Shown here piece by piece: positions 1 through 8,114 of a DNA stretch of 27,075 bases; position 1 is the stretch's first letter; each line of letters starts with the position of its first letter. The DNA comes from an uncultured Pseudomonadota bacterium (GTDB lineage: Bacteria; Pseudomonadota; Gammaproteobacteria; Steroidobacterales; Steroidobacteraceae): NCBI GenBank assembly GCA_903890265.1, contig CAITAM010000320.1, positions 1-27,075 on the forward strand. Direction: 5' to 3'. The notes under the pieces were generated by a model. The model was not told the DNA's origin and ran no database searches. It saw nothing but the letters and a program-made list of their open reading frames with translations. Made by a program: the position numbers and the translations under genes.

Positions 1-1
1 A

Positions 2-1057
2 TGAGTGGGTCAAAATGTGTGTGTTTGGGGGGGTTCCTTGGGAGAGTGCAGGCCGCGTCGGGACTCGGGTCGCCGCCGCCGACATTGCCCCGGCCCTATC
101 CCCCGGCCACGAGGTTGCAGTGTCTGCGTTCGGGCCGTCGACCTGCCGGGCGAGGTGGCCGCGGCGCGCGAGGCGATCGCCGGTCTCGAACTCGACGTGC
201 TGTTCTACCAGGACATCGGCATGGAGCCGGTGAGCTACTTTTTAAGCTTCGCCCGCCTCGCGCCGGTGCAGTGCGTGTCCTACGGCCACCCGGACACCAC
301 CGGCGTGCCGGCGATGGACTACTTCGTCTCGAACACCCGCTACGAGCCACCGGACGGCGCGGCGCACTACAGCGAGCGGCTCGTGCCGTTGCAAGACCTG
401 CCGACGCTCGCCTACTACCACCGCCCGCCGCCCGCGCCGCGCACGCTCACGCGCGAGATGCTCGGCATCAGCGCCGACACGACCGTCTACCTGTGCCCGC
501 AGACGCTCTTCAAGCTGCACCCGGACTTCGACCGCCTCGCCGCCGGCATACTCGAGCGCGACCCGCGCGGCCGGCTGTACCTCATCGACACCTATTGCCA
601 GCGCTGGATGGAGACGCTCCGCGCCCGCTTTGCGCGCACGATGCCGGCGCTCGCCCCGCGCATCGTGTTCCTGCCGCGCCAGGGCGAGGCCGCCTACCTC
701 GATCTCCTGGCACTCGCCGACGTGACCCTCGACACGCCGCACTTCAACGGCATGAACACGTCGCTCGAGGCGCTTGCCACGGGCACGCCGGTCGTGACGC
801 TGCCGGGCGCGCTGCAGCGCGCCCGGCACACCGCCGCCATGTACGAGGCGATGGACCTCGGTTCCTTCGTGAGCCCGACCGAGGAGGACTACGTGCGGCG
901 CGCCGTCGCGCTCGGCACGGAGCCCGATCTCGCGCACGCGGCGCGACGGCTGATCGCTGAACGGGCGGGCCTGCTCTTTGATGCGCCGAGCGTGGTGGCG
1001 GAGTTCGCCGATTTCTTCGAGCGGGCGTTCGACGACGCGGCGGCCGCCGGTCAGTAG
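2..1057 (+). CDS. SPINDLY/OGT-type glycosyltransferase, C-terminal part (partial at left edge)
   Basis: This is the C-terminal catalytic half of a GT41-like (SPINDLY/O-GlcNAc transferase) glycosyltransferase, a family that transfers a sugar from a nucleotide donor, usually onto protein Ser/Thr. Convincing similarity begins near base 137 (VDLPGEVAAAREAI) and continues through LDVLFYQDIGMEP, APVQCVSYGHPDTTG, the Lys-bearing segment LCPQTLFKLHPDF, and the donor-site stretch FNGMNTSLEALATGTPVV. The N-terminal part and any TPRs lie outside the window. The first ~135 bases do not give plausible family sequence in this frame and include T/G-rich low-complexity sequence, so they may be a noisy contig end or a frameshifted junction. 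The stop (TAG) overlaps the stop of the convergent DUF5672 gene by 7 bases. A second, complete SPINDLY-type gene lies at 9561-11894, but the motif variants differ, so the two are not recent duplicates. Family is confident; the acceptor is unknown. Confidence 0.85.
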
Positions 1058-1761
1058 CGGATCTGGGCCACGATGTGCGCGGCGACATCGGTGCCGTGGA
1101 AGCACTTGTCGGTGCCGTGCACGCCGACCGGCTGTCCGGTGTAGACGCTCTCGACCGCAAAGCGCGTCGCGCCCGCGAAGTCCGGCATCGCGCCACCGAG
1201 GGCGCGCACCGCGCGCGTGAAGTACACGTCTTCCGCTTCGTTGGCGAGCCGCGGCACGTGCGCGAGGCAGTCGAGCATCAGTTCGCGCCGGCGCAGTGAC
1301 AGCCCGCCGTTCGCGACATAGCCCTCGTCCATGGCCTGACAGGGCGCGCCGACGTAGTCGTAGGCGAGGTACGGCTCGATCGACGCGCCGGTCAGGAGCG
1401 TGTCGGTCTGGAACACGAGCACGTGGCGCTCGGTGAGGCCGCTCCAGAAGCCTTCGTTGGTCAGGAGGTCGTTGTAGTCCGCCTGCGGCAGGTGATAGAC
1501 GCCCGGCAACTTCGCGAGGCGAACCGACCAGCCGGCGAGCGAGCGGGCCAGGTAATCGAAGGACCGCTCGCCGGCCAGCACGTACAGGTTCCACTGCGGG
1601 CCGAGGAAATGGACGTGGTTGCGGATGACCTTCGGCAGGAAGTAGAGCGGCCGGGTCTCGACGATGATCGCGGCACGGTCGTTCTCCGGCCGGTTGCGAT
1701 GGATCAGCCCGCCGTGCTTCTGGTCGAAGGCGAGCAGGAACTCGGCGTAGGGGTACATCAT
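1051..1761 (-). CDS. DUF5672 family protein
   Basis: A 236-residue protein resembling DUF5672, a glycosyltransferase-like family often found with sugar-transfer genes. The signature AAIIVETRPLYFLPKVIRN is followed by HFLGPQWNLYVLAGE, the acidic stretch LVFQTDTLL, DYVGAPCQAMDEGYVANGGLSLRRRELML, and EAEDVYFTRAV near the C-terminus. The Asp-x-Asp-like QTDTLL and the GGLSLR segment resemble nucleotide-sugar binding folds, which is inference. No signal peptide or membrane segment is seen, so it is probably cytoplasmic. It starts with ATGATG at 1761, and no clear Shine-Dalgarno is visible upstream, so the exact start is uncertain. It lies 100 bases downstream of the porin on the same strand and its stop overlaps the stop of the convergent SPINDLY-type gene. 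Activity and acceptor cannot be told from sequence. Confidence 0.8.
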   Translation of the reverse strand: MMYPYAEFLLAFDQKHGGLIHRNRPENDRAAIIVETRPLYFLPKVIRNHVHFLGPQWNLYVLAGERSFDYLARSLAGWSVRLAKLPGVYHLPQADYNDLLTNEGFWSGLTERHVLVFQTDTLLTGASIEPYLAYDYVGAPCQAMDEGYVANGGLSLRRRELMLDCLAHVPRLANEAEDVYFTRAVRALGGAMPDFAGATRFAVESVYTGQPVGVHGTDKCFHGTDVAAHIVAQIRY

Positions 1762-1861
1762 CGGGCGGCCCTGCCGCTCGGGCGGTACGACGGCGTCGCG
1801 TCCGTGCGGCGCGCGGTCGCGGCCTGCCGGCGAGGTGCCATGGCAGGCCGCGCGGGCGCGC

Positions 1862-3529
1862 TCAGAAGCGCGCGTTCAGGTCGAGCTGGATGATGTCCAC
1901 CCCGTACTTGGCGCCCGGGATGGCCGTGCCGGTGTCGTCGATCGGCGAGTCGATCTCGTTCGCCGCGAGGTAGCGCAGGCGCAGCCAGACGTTGCGCGCA
2001 AGCCCCATCTCGCCCGAGAGGTAGAAGCCCTGTGCGTTGGTGCCACCCTCGTGGAAGTCGGCGTCGGTCCAGGAGTCAACGACCGCGTCACGCTGCACGT
2101 AGCGGTAGCCGAAGGTGCCGCGCCAGGCGTAGAGCCTGGCGGCCGGATCCGGATCACCGAACGAGGCGTCGAGCACGTAGCCCTTGTTGCGCGCCGCCTG
2201 GCTGATGCCGGTGCGCAGCAGCACGTCGTTCGTGTGGTAGCCGACGTTGCGCACGGCCTGGGCATTGATGCCCGCCGTGTAGCGACCGGCCGTGTGGGTG
2301 TAGGTCGCGGCGAGGTCGAGCAGCCGGAAGTCCGCCGCGAGCGCGTACAGGCGCGCGTCGGAATTGGTCGAGCTGTTGGCGATGTTGAAGACCGTGTTGC
2401 CCCAGCGCAGGAAGAGCGGCGCCGTGTAGTTGTAGGTGCCGACGTCGGGGACCGTGTTGTAGACGCCCGGCATCCGCACGTAGTCGTAGTACGAGAGCGC
2501 CGCGGTCAGCTTGTCCTCGTCGGTGAAGTGCAGGTTGCCGCCGAGCTGCGCGCCGAGCAGCCACTTCGCCCGGTTGCTCGCGACCGCGGTGTATTGCACG
2601 GGGAACGCGCCGAGGGTCAGGAACGCGGCGTCACGGTCAGGTCCCGTGCCGCGGCCGAAGCTCGAGCGACCGGTCGCGGCCACGCCCTCGAAGGTCAGGT
2701 CGCGGGCGAAATCGAGCTCGGTTGGCGAGAACCAGGGATTGCGGATGCGCCCCGCATCGAGCGAGAAGACCGGGAACCTGTCGGCCGCGAGGTGCGTGTA
2801 GCGCACGTAGGCGAGATCGACGCCCGAGTTGTAGCGCTCGCCGTTGATGCCGAGGTTCTGGCTCTCGGAGCTCGGGTCGGTGGCGGAGCCGGTGGCGAGG
2901 CGCACGCCGGCCTGCCACTCCGGTGCCACCTGCACGTCCACGCCGAAGCGCGCCCGAACGCGCATCCGGTCCTGGTCGTGGGTGACGTTCAGGAAGGCGT
3001 TCTGGCCGGCCGCCTGCAGGCCGCCGGCGGCGTTGATCGCGTTGTGGTCGAGGTAGACCGCGGCGGTCGCGGCGTTGTCCTTGCTGTAGGTGTCGGTCTG
3101 GCCACGGACGCGCACGTCGCCCGTCACGCGCACGTGCGACAGCCAGTCCGGCAGGGCGCCCGGCACGCCCCAGCCTTCGGTCTTGGCCTGCTCGACCACG
3201 CCCTGCACGACGGCCGGCGTCACGTCGACGGCGACCTGCTTCGAGATCTCGTCCTTGACGGTCTGCGGCACGTAGGGCACGCGCACGGCGCCCGCGTCCT
3301 TCGCCGCGGCGGCCTTGGCGTCGACCGCGGCCTTCTCCTGCGCCTTCTGCACGAGGGCCTGTGCCTTCTCGCGCGTCATGACGCCCTGGTCAACAAGTGC
3401 CTGGAGCAGGTTGACGACGGTGTTGCGCAGCTCCTCGAGGTTCTGCTCCTCGGTGGCGGCATGGGCGAGGCCGGGGGCGATCAGGGCGAGCGTCGACAGA
3501 ATCGCAACGCGCATGGTATGTCTGCTCAA
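1862..3529 (-). CDS. putative outer-membrane porin (Porin_5-like)
   Basis: A 555-residue exported protein expected to form an outer-membrane beta-barrel. The signal peptide (MRVAILSTLALIAPGLAHA) is followed by an Ala/Lys/Glu-rich helical region at about residues 25-110 (EELRNTVVNLLQALVDQG, then an Ala-rich stretch), a feature of the putative-porin family in which an N-terminal helical part precedes the barrel. The rest (from VRVTGDVRVRGQTD) is alternating amphipathic strands ending in a C-terminal Phe (LNARF), the usual beta-barrel insertion signal. The start chosen is TTG at 3529, six codons before the first ATG (3514), because the Shine-Dalgarno at 3538-3543 is correctly spaced only for the TTG. 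Substrate is unknown. The neighbouring glycan genes make a sugar or oligosaccharide possible, but that is only context. Confidence 0.85.
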   Translation of the reverse strand: MSRHTMRVAILSTLALIAPGLAHAATEEQNLEELRNTVVNLLQALVDQGVMTREKAQALVQKAQEKAAVDAKAAAAKDAGAVRVPYVPQTVKDEISKQVAVDVTPAVVQGVVEQAKTEGWGVPGALPDWLSHVRVTGDVRVRGQTDTYSKDNAATAAVYLDHNAINAAGGLQAAGQNAFLNVTHDQDRMRVRARFGVDVQVAPEWQAGVRLATGSATDPSSESQNLGINGERYNSGVDLAYVRYTHLAADRFPVFSLDAGRIRNPWFSPTELDFARDLTFEGVAATGRSSFGRGTGPDRDAAFLTLGAFPVQYTAVASNRAKWLLGAQLGGNLHFTDEDKLTAALSYYDYVRMPGVYNTVPDVGTYNYTAPLFLRWGNTVFNIANSSTNSDARLYALAADFRLLDLAATYTHTAGRYTAGINAQAVRNVGYHTNDVLLRTGISQAARNKGYVLDASFGDPDPAARLYAWRGTFGYRYVQRDAVVDSWTDADFHEGGTNAQGFYLSGEMGLARNVWLRLRYLAANEIDSPIDDTGTAIPGAKYGVDIIQLDLNARF

Positions 3530-3537
3530 CGGTCGTA

Positions 3538-3543
3538 CTCCTT
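3538..3543 (-). promoter_or_regulatory. Shine-Dalgarno deciding a TTG start for the porin
   Basis: On the minus strand this reads AAGGAG, 8 bases before the TTG at 3529 but 23 bases before the first in-frame ATG (3514). The spacing supports TTG as the true initiation codon. Confidence 0.7.
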
Positions 3544-3715
3544 AAAGATTCCCCGACCGGCGCGTGGGGTGAGCCATGCAAGCCGGTTGCAGCCGGGGTC
3601 GGCGGCCCGCCCCGGTGGTTTATTCATTGTCCGCTGGCCGTGGCGCCCGTCTCCGGTAACCCCTTGCCAGCCCGCTATTCTTGCGGGGCGACGTGATGCT
3701 TTTGTGACACGGCGA

Positions 3716-3733
3716 CGGCACCGTGCGGTGCCG
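3716..3733. other. perfect hairpin between deacetylase and porin genes
   Basis: CGGCACC and GGTGCCG form a 7-bp stem with a 4-base loop, 20 bases past the stop of the minus-strand deacetylase gene. There is no T-run behind it on either strand, so it may be a 3' stabilising structure or a weak or Rho-assisted terminator rather than a classic intrinsic one. The rest of 3530-3753 holds the porin's upstream region, including a TTTGTGAC element at 3701-3708. No confident promoter was found by eye. Confidence 0.4.
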
Positions 3734-3753
3734 GTGGCGGGGCGGGGCGGGGC

Positions 3754-4503
3754 TCAGGCGGCGGCGAGCACCTCGCGCTCGAGCGCGGGCTGGCGCTCGG
3801 CGGCGAGGGTCACGAGCGCCGCTTCCCACGCCGCCATGATCGTCCCGTGCGCGGCATCGGCCGGGTGCAGGGCGACCCGGACCAGCGGCGCCTCGCGCAG
3901 GGCGCGCAGCCGCCAGGCGAGCACCGCGCGCGAACACAGCCGGCGCCAGCGGCTGCGGGTCGAGCAGACGAGGCTGGGGGCGGCTAAAGTCCGCTCGTCG
4001 GCCAGCCGGGTGAGCTGCTCCCGGCTCGACGTGTATTCAAAGCCCGCGGCGCGCACCGCGCGGCGGGCCTCGGCGCCAAGGAGCCAGGCCGGCGCGATGA
4101 AGCCGCGTGGCGGGCAGTCGATGGCCGCGAGGCGGCGCCGGCCGTCGGCGAGGCGCCGCGCGGCTTCGTGTTCGTCGATCGCGTCGAACTCGCCCTCGCC
4201 GGCGGTGTAGAGCCGCCGCCGGGCCCAGGCGAGCGGGTGGGTCGGCGCCGGCGCGTCGTCGAGGTGGTAGTAGCCGTGCAGCACGACGTCATCGCCGCGC
4301 GCCTGGCGCTCGCCGAGCGCGCGGGCAAAGGCGGGGTCGTCGTCGATGGCGGTGCCGCGGTGGTAGCGGGGCACGACGAGCAGGGTGACCGGCACCCGGA
4401 AGCGGTCGCACAGCGCGAGCAGCCGCTCGCAGGTGGCCCAGGTGTCCGGTGCCACGTCGTGCAGCGAGACGGCGTAGCGCCTCGTGCCGGGCGGCTCGCT
4501 CAT
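3754..4503 (-). CDS. polysaccharide deacetylase, DUF2334 type
   Basis: A 249-residue protein of the NodB-like carbohydrate esterase superfamily, DUF2334 subgroup, which removes acyl groups (typically N-acetyl) from glycans. Visible motifs are YAVSLHDVAPDTW (the metal-binding HD pair near the N-terminus), VTLLVVPRYH, DDVVLHGYYHL (the HGYxH metal-binding motif), PPRGFIAPAWLL, and VRVALHPAD with a late catalytic-type His. No signal peptide is present, so it would act in the cytoplasm or at its membrane face. The start ATG (4503) overlaps the TGA of the upstream glycosyltransferase in an ATGA arrangement, which implies translational coupling and joint function, for example deacetylating a sugar handled by that enzyme. 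The reading frame stays open far upstream (to 5262), but that part is a shadow of the glycosyltransferase gene. Confidence 0.88.
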   Translation of the reverse strand: MSEPPGTRRYAVSLHDVAPDTWATCERLLALCDRFRVPVTLLVVPRYHRGTAIDDDPAFARALGERQARGDDVVLHGYYHLDDAPAPTHPLAWARRRLYTAGEGEFDAIDEHEAARRLADGRRRLAAIDCPPRGFIAPAWLLGAEARRAVRAAGFEYTSSREQLTRLADERTLAAPSLVCSTRSRWRRLCSRAVLAWRLRALREAPLVRVALHPADAAHGTIMAAWEAALVTLAAERQPALEREVLAAA

Positions 4504-5660
4504 ACCGCCGACAGCGGCTCGGCGTCCATGACCGTTACCGGCTCGCGCAGCACCTCGGCGTAGGTCCGCAGCAACTGGCGGAACGCCGCGTCCCAGCTGT
4601 GGCGCAGGAGCACCCGGCGCCGGGCCTGGCGGCCGAGGGCGGCGCTGTCGCGGGCGAAGATCGACCGCACCGCGTCCGCGAGGCCTGCCGGTGACGGGTG
4701 GCTGGCCAGCGCGCCGACGTCGTCGTCGACGAGTTCGGCCAGCGCGCCGGCGCGGTAGGCCGCGACCGGCACGCCGCAGGCCATGGCCTCGAGCGCGACG
4801 AGGCCGAAGGTTTCCTGGCGGCCGGCGTGGACGAAGGCGTCGCAGCCGCCGATCAGCGCCGCGACCGCGCGCGGGTCGCGCTCGTAGGGCAGGACCGAGA
4901 CGCGCGGCGACGGCCGCCCGGCGGTCTCGCCGCCGATGACCAGCAGGTGGTACGGGTCGCCGAGGAGGTCGACCATCGCCTCGAGATCGCCGAGGTTCTT
5001 CTCCGGCGCGAGGCGGCCGGCGAACACGAGGAGCCGGGTCGATGGCGGTACGTTCAGCCGCTCGCGCAGCTTCGGCTCGCGCCGGTCCGGCAGGAAGATG
5101 TCGGCGTCGACGCCCAGCGGCTGCAGCACGACGTCGTGGATGCCGGCGTCGGCGAGGTGATTGGCGACAATCTCGCTCGGCGCGAGGACCCGGTCGTAGC
5201 GGCCGTACAGCAGCCTGAGGTACGCGCCGGTGGCGGCCGCGGCGAGCCCGCCGAAGCGGCACTGCACCACGTTGACGATATCCGAGTGGCAGAACGCCAC
5301 CGCCGGGATGCCGTAGCGCTCGGCGACCACGCCCACCTGCCAGCCGACCACGTAGGGATCGCCCGCCTCGATCAGGCTCGGGGCGAGATCGCGCAGGGTG
5401 CGGCGCAGCGCGCTCATCCGCAACGGACAGCGGTAGCCGGCCCGCAGCGGCGGGCTGCGAAACTCGATCAGGCCACCCGCTTCACCACGGTCCTCGGGTC
5501 CGGGGACCACGAGGCTGTGCTTGACCCGGGTCTTCGAGGTCAGCCAGTCGTGCTTGCAGAGCAGGTAGCGACGGACTCCGCCGCTGGTCGGGGTGTAAAA
5601 CAGCGTGGCATCAACGACGTGTGTCGTGCGCCCGCTTCTCACGGATGCTTCCATCACCAT
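4500..5660 (-). CDS. glycosyltransferase family 4
   Basis: A 386-residue GT-B fold glycosyltransferase. The N-terminal acceptor domain has the glycine-rich SGGVRRYLL loop. The C-terminal donor domain begins around LLVFAGRLAPEKNLGDL and carries the retaining-enzyme EX7E motif in GRQETFGLVALEAMACGVPV. It transfers a sugar from a nucleotide donor, probably to a lipid-linked or surface glycan. No membrane segment is seen. ATG codons at 5660 and 5654 are both possible starts (MVMEAS); neither has a strong Shine-Dalgarno. It is the first gene of a minus-strand pair with the deacetylase, overlapping it by 4 bases, and is divergent from the ExbB-fusion operon. Family is confident; donor and acceptor are unknown. 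Confidence 0.9.
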   Translation of the reverse strand: MVMEASVRSGRTTHVVDATLFYTPTSGGVRRYLLCKHDWLTSKTRVKHSLVVPGPEDRGEAGGLIEFRSPPLRAGYRCPLRMSALRRTLRDLAPSLIEAGDPYVVGWQVGVVAERYGIPAVAFCHSDIVNVVQCRFGGLAAAATGAYLRLLYGRYDRVLAPSEIVANHLADAGIHDVVLQPLGVDADIFLPDRREPKLRERLNVPPSTRLLVFAGRLAPEKNLGDLEAMVDLLGDPYHLLVIGGETAGRPSPRVSVLPYERDPRAVAALIGGCDAFVHAGRQETFGLVALEAMACGVPVAAYRAGALAELVDDDVGALASHPSPAGLADAVRSIFARDSAALGRQARRRVLLRHSWDAAFRQLLRTYAEVLREPVTVMDAEPLSAV

Positions 5661-5881
5661 ATTCTACCAAGCCTTTGATCCGCATGCGCTGTTGCTGTTT
5701 GGCGACGGCGCGGGACGGCCCGCGGCGTCGCGTTTGATGGACGACAGCCGGGGGAAACCGGCGCCGGCCGGTGCCGGGCCCTGCCCGGCGACGTCACAAA
5801 TATTCAATCATTACAGTCAACAATATCGGTTTGGCCGTAAGGCCCCGAATTTTGAAACCAAGAACGAGTCTCGGGGGATCA
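5661..5881. promoter_or_regulatory. divergent upstream region between GT4 and ExbB-fusion operon
   Basis: This 221-base region separates two divergent transcription units. Bases ~5793-5865 are notably AT-richer than the surroundings and probably contain the exbB-operon promoter, but I could not fit a convincing -35/-10 pair. It contains GGCGACGTCACAAA (5787-5800), nearly identical to an element upstream of the EPS export gene (20022-20036, other strand). A small GGCC-gtaa-GGCC inverted repeat lies at 5833-5844. A GGGGGA ribosome site sits just before the ATG at 5882. Confidence 0.35.
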
Positions 5882-7666
5882 ATGCAGCGTCTTGTCCGGC
5901 TGGTAGTTGGCATGTGCATCGCCATGGCGGTTCCCGGGATCGCCCTGTCGGCGGGCTCCTGGTGGAACGGCGACTGGAAATTCCGCAAGGAACTCACGCT
6001 GGACACGAGCCCGACCGGGGCTGACGTGGCGGGCACCGCCCAGGACGTGCCGGTGCTGGTGCGGCTGTCCATCGCAAACTTCAATTATTTCAATGACACG
6101 AAGCCGGACGGCAGTGACTTTCGGGTCATCGACGGCGACGACAAGACGCCGCTCAAGTTCCACTTCGAGCGCTTCGACCAGACCAACCAGATGGCTTACC
6201 TGTGGATTCACGCGCCAAAGGTCACCGGCGCGTCGAAGGCCGACAAGATCTTCGCCTACTACGGCAATTCGAGCGCCCCGGCCGGCGGCCCGGACGTGGC
6301 CGGTACCTACGACGTGGCGCAGGTCCTGACGCTCCACTTCGGCGAGGCCCAGGGCCTGCCGCAGGACGCGACGGCGTACAAGAACAACGCCTCGGCCTCG
6401 ACCGCCGAAGCGGTGCCGGCGTCACTGATCGCCGGCGGCGTGAAGTTCAACGGCGGCCAGCTCGTCACCGTGCCGGCGACGGCCAGCCTGCGGCTGCTGC
6501 CGGCGCAGGGCCTGACCCTGACCGCGTGGGTCAAGGTCGACGGCCCGCAGGCCAAGGCGACCGTGGTCGCCCTCGCCGATGGCGCGAAGGAAGCCGTGCT
6601 CGGCATCGACGGCGCCCGGGCGTTTGCGAGCCTGAACGGGGCGACCGCGACCGCCGGCACCGATCTCGCCCCCGGCCAGTGGCATCACCTCGCGCTGACG
6701 GCGGGCGGTGGCACGCTCACGGTCTACGTCGACGGCGCCGCGGCGGGCAACACCACGGCCACCCTGACCGAGATCGGCGGCAGTCTCACCGTGGGTGGCG
6801 CTGCCCGCGGCGGCGGTTTCCTGACCGGCGAGGTCGACGAGGTCGGTGCGGCCAAGGTCGCGCGCAGCGCCGACTGGGTCAAGGCGTCGGCCAAGTCGCA
6901 GGGCACCGAGGCGCCGCTGGTCGTCTACGGCGCCGACGGCCAGAAGGAGGGCAGTGGCGGCACGTCCTACTTCGGCACCATTATCAATCACCTGACGCTC
7001 GACAGCTGGGTCGTCATCATCATCTGCATCGGCATGCTGATCGTCGGCCTCATCATCATGGTGATGAAGGCGTTCTTCCTCTCGACCGTCGAGAAGGGCA
7101 ACCGCGGCTTCCTGAAGCTCTTCCACGAGTCGGCCGGTGACGAAGCGGCGCTCGACAAGTCGGTGTCCGGCGGGCCGCAGGCGGCACAGTTCGCCAACTC
7201 GACGCTCTATCGCGCCTTCCACGTCGGCGCGAGCGAGATCGGCAAGCGCATTCACGGCAGGCCCGAGGCTAAGGGCGGCGGGTCGGTGGAACTCTCCGAG
7301 CAGTCGATCGAAGCGGTGCGCGCCTCGATGGACGCCACCCTCGTGCGCGAGGGCCAGCGGCTGTCGGCGCAGATGGTGCTGCTTACCATCGCAATCGCCG
7401 GCGGCCCGTTCCTCGGCCTGCTCGGCACCGTCATCGGCGTGATGATCACCTTCGCCGCGATCGCGGCGAGCGGTGACGTCAACGTCAACGCGATCGCACC
7501 CGGCGTGTCCGCGGCACTTGCCGCGACGGTTGCGGGTCTCGCCGTCGCGATTCCGTGCCTGTTCGGCTACAACTGGCTGAACTCGCGCATCAAGGCGATC
7601 AACGCCGACACCCGGGTGTTTGCCGACGAGTTCATCGCGCGAATCGCCGAGAAGTACTCGAACTAA
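5882..7666 (+). CDS. ExbB/TolQ proton-channel protein with N-terminal DUF2341 and LamG-like periplasmic domains
   Basis: A 594-residue fusion. Residues 1-24 are a signal peptide (cleavage near ALSA). DUF2341 follows (~25-150, opening with GSWWNGDWKFRKEL). Then comes a concanavalin/LamG-like domain (~155-345, with LTLTAWVKV, GQWHHLALT and LTVYVDGAAAG). A first membrane helix lies at ~375-395, and the MotA/TolQ/ExbB domain follows with helices at ~497-527 and ~540-563. The channel threonines of ExbB are kept (T516 in LLGTVIG, T549 in AATVAGL). ExbB proteins use the proton gradient to drive a TonB-like partner. Here the added domains would sit in the periplasm and could bind glycan or cell wall, which is inference. 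The ATG at 5882 is preferred because it begins the signal peptide and has GGGGGA just upstream; the frame is open further 5'. exbD and tonB-like genes follow in the same operon. Confidence 0.92.
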   Translation: MQRLVRLVVGMCIAMAVPGIALSAGSWWNGDWKFRKELTLDTSPTGADVAGTAQDVPVLVRLSIANFNYFNDTKPDGSDFRVIDGDDKTPLKFHFERFDQTNQMAYLWIHAPKVTGASKADKIFAYYGNSSAPAGGPDVAGTYDVAQVLTLHFGEAQGLPQDATAYKNNASASTAEAVPASLIAGGVKFNGGQLVTVPATASLRLLPAQGLTLTAWVKVDGPQAKATVVALADGAKEAVLGIDGARAFASLNGATATAGTDLAPGQWHHLALTAGGGTLTVYVDGAAAGNTTATLTEIGGSLTVGGAARGGGFLTGEVDEVGAAKVARSADWVKASAKSQGTEAPLVVYGADGQKEGSGGTSYFGTIINHLTLDSWVVIIICIGMLIVGLIIMVMKAFFLSTVEKGNRGFLKLFHESAGDEAALDKSVSGGPQAAQFANSTLYRAFHVGASEIGKRIHGRPEAKGGGSVELSEQSIEAVRASMDATLVREGQRLSAQMVLLTIAIAGGPFLGLLGTVIGVMITFAAIAASGDVNVNAIAPGVSAALAATVAGLAVAIPCLFGYNWLNSRIKAINADTRVFADEFIARIAEKYSN

Positions 7667-7689
7667 GTCGGAACCGACGGGAGAAGCAC

Positions 7690-8103
7690 ATGTCCGGTTC
7701 CATTGGTGAAGGCGAAAAGGATGCGTACGACGAGGTAAACATCACGCCGATGCTCGACCTCGCCTACGTGCTGATGGTGATCTTCATCATCATGACCACG
7801 GCGTCCGTGCAGGGCATCAAGGTCAACCTGCCGAAGGCCTCCGATACCCCGGCGCTGGCGAAGCCGCAGACCAAGGCGATCACGATCACGGCCGACGGGA
7901 CGATCTTCCTCGACACGTTCCCGGTGACCCTGCCGGAGCTCGAGAACCTGCTGCGCCAGTACAAGGCCGCGAACCCCTCGCTGCCGGTGGTGGTGAAGGC
8001 CGACTCGACGATTCAGTACCAGAAGGTTGTCGACGTGCTCGACCTCATCGGTCGGCTGGAAATCACTCAGCTTGGTCTCGTTACCCAGCGCATCGTGAAG
8101 TGA
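7690..8103 (+). CDS. exbD: ExbD/TolR biopolymer transport protein
   Basis: A 137-residue ExbD/TolR protein with a short cytoplasmic N-terminus, one membrane helix (~20-40) and a periplasmic domain. The proton-carrying Asp is present (D23 in NITPMLDLAYVLMVIFII). The periplasmic part shows the usual VNLPKA, ITITADGTIFLD and LPVVVKADSTIQYQKVVDVLDLI strands. It would form the stator channel with the ExbB fusion, whose stop is 23 bases upstream. The ribosome site GGGAGAAG precedes the ATG. The gene is of normal family length, with nothing broken. Confidence 0.95.
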   Translation: MSGSIGEGEKDAYDEVNITPMLDLAYVLMVIFIIMTTASVQGIKVNLPKASDTPALAKPQTKAITITADGTIFLDTFPVTLPELENLLRQYKAANPSLPVVVKADSTIQYQKVVDVLDLIGRLEITQLGLVTQRIVK

Positions 8104-8114
8104 GATAGCCGACC

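Noticed and set aside
242..1594. 450-residue minus-strand frame across the SPINDLY and DUF5672 genes
   Set aside because: Arg/Ala-rich shadow frame. The two real genes in other frames have family motifs.
1835..4210. 791-residue plus-strand open frame opposite the porin
   Set aside because: It mirrors the porin and deacetylase genes in antisense, is rich in Arg/Val/Gly/His typical of GC-rich shadow frames, and has no recognisable domain. The minus-strand genes have signal peptide, motifs and ribosome sites.
4504..5262. Upstream extension of the deacetylase frame
   Set aside because: It overlaps the GT4 gene throughout and reads as Arg/Pro/Gly-rich nonsense. The deacetylase proper begins at the ATGA overlap.
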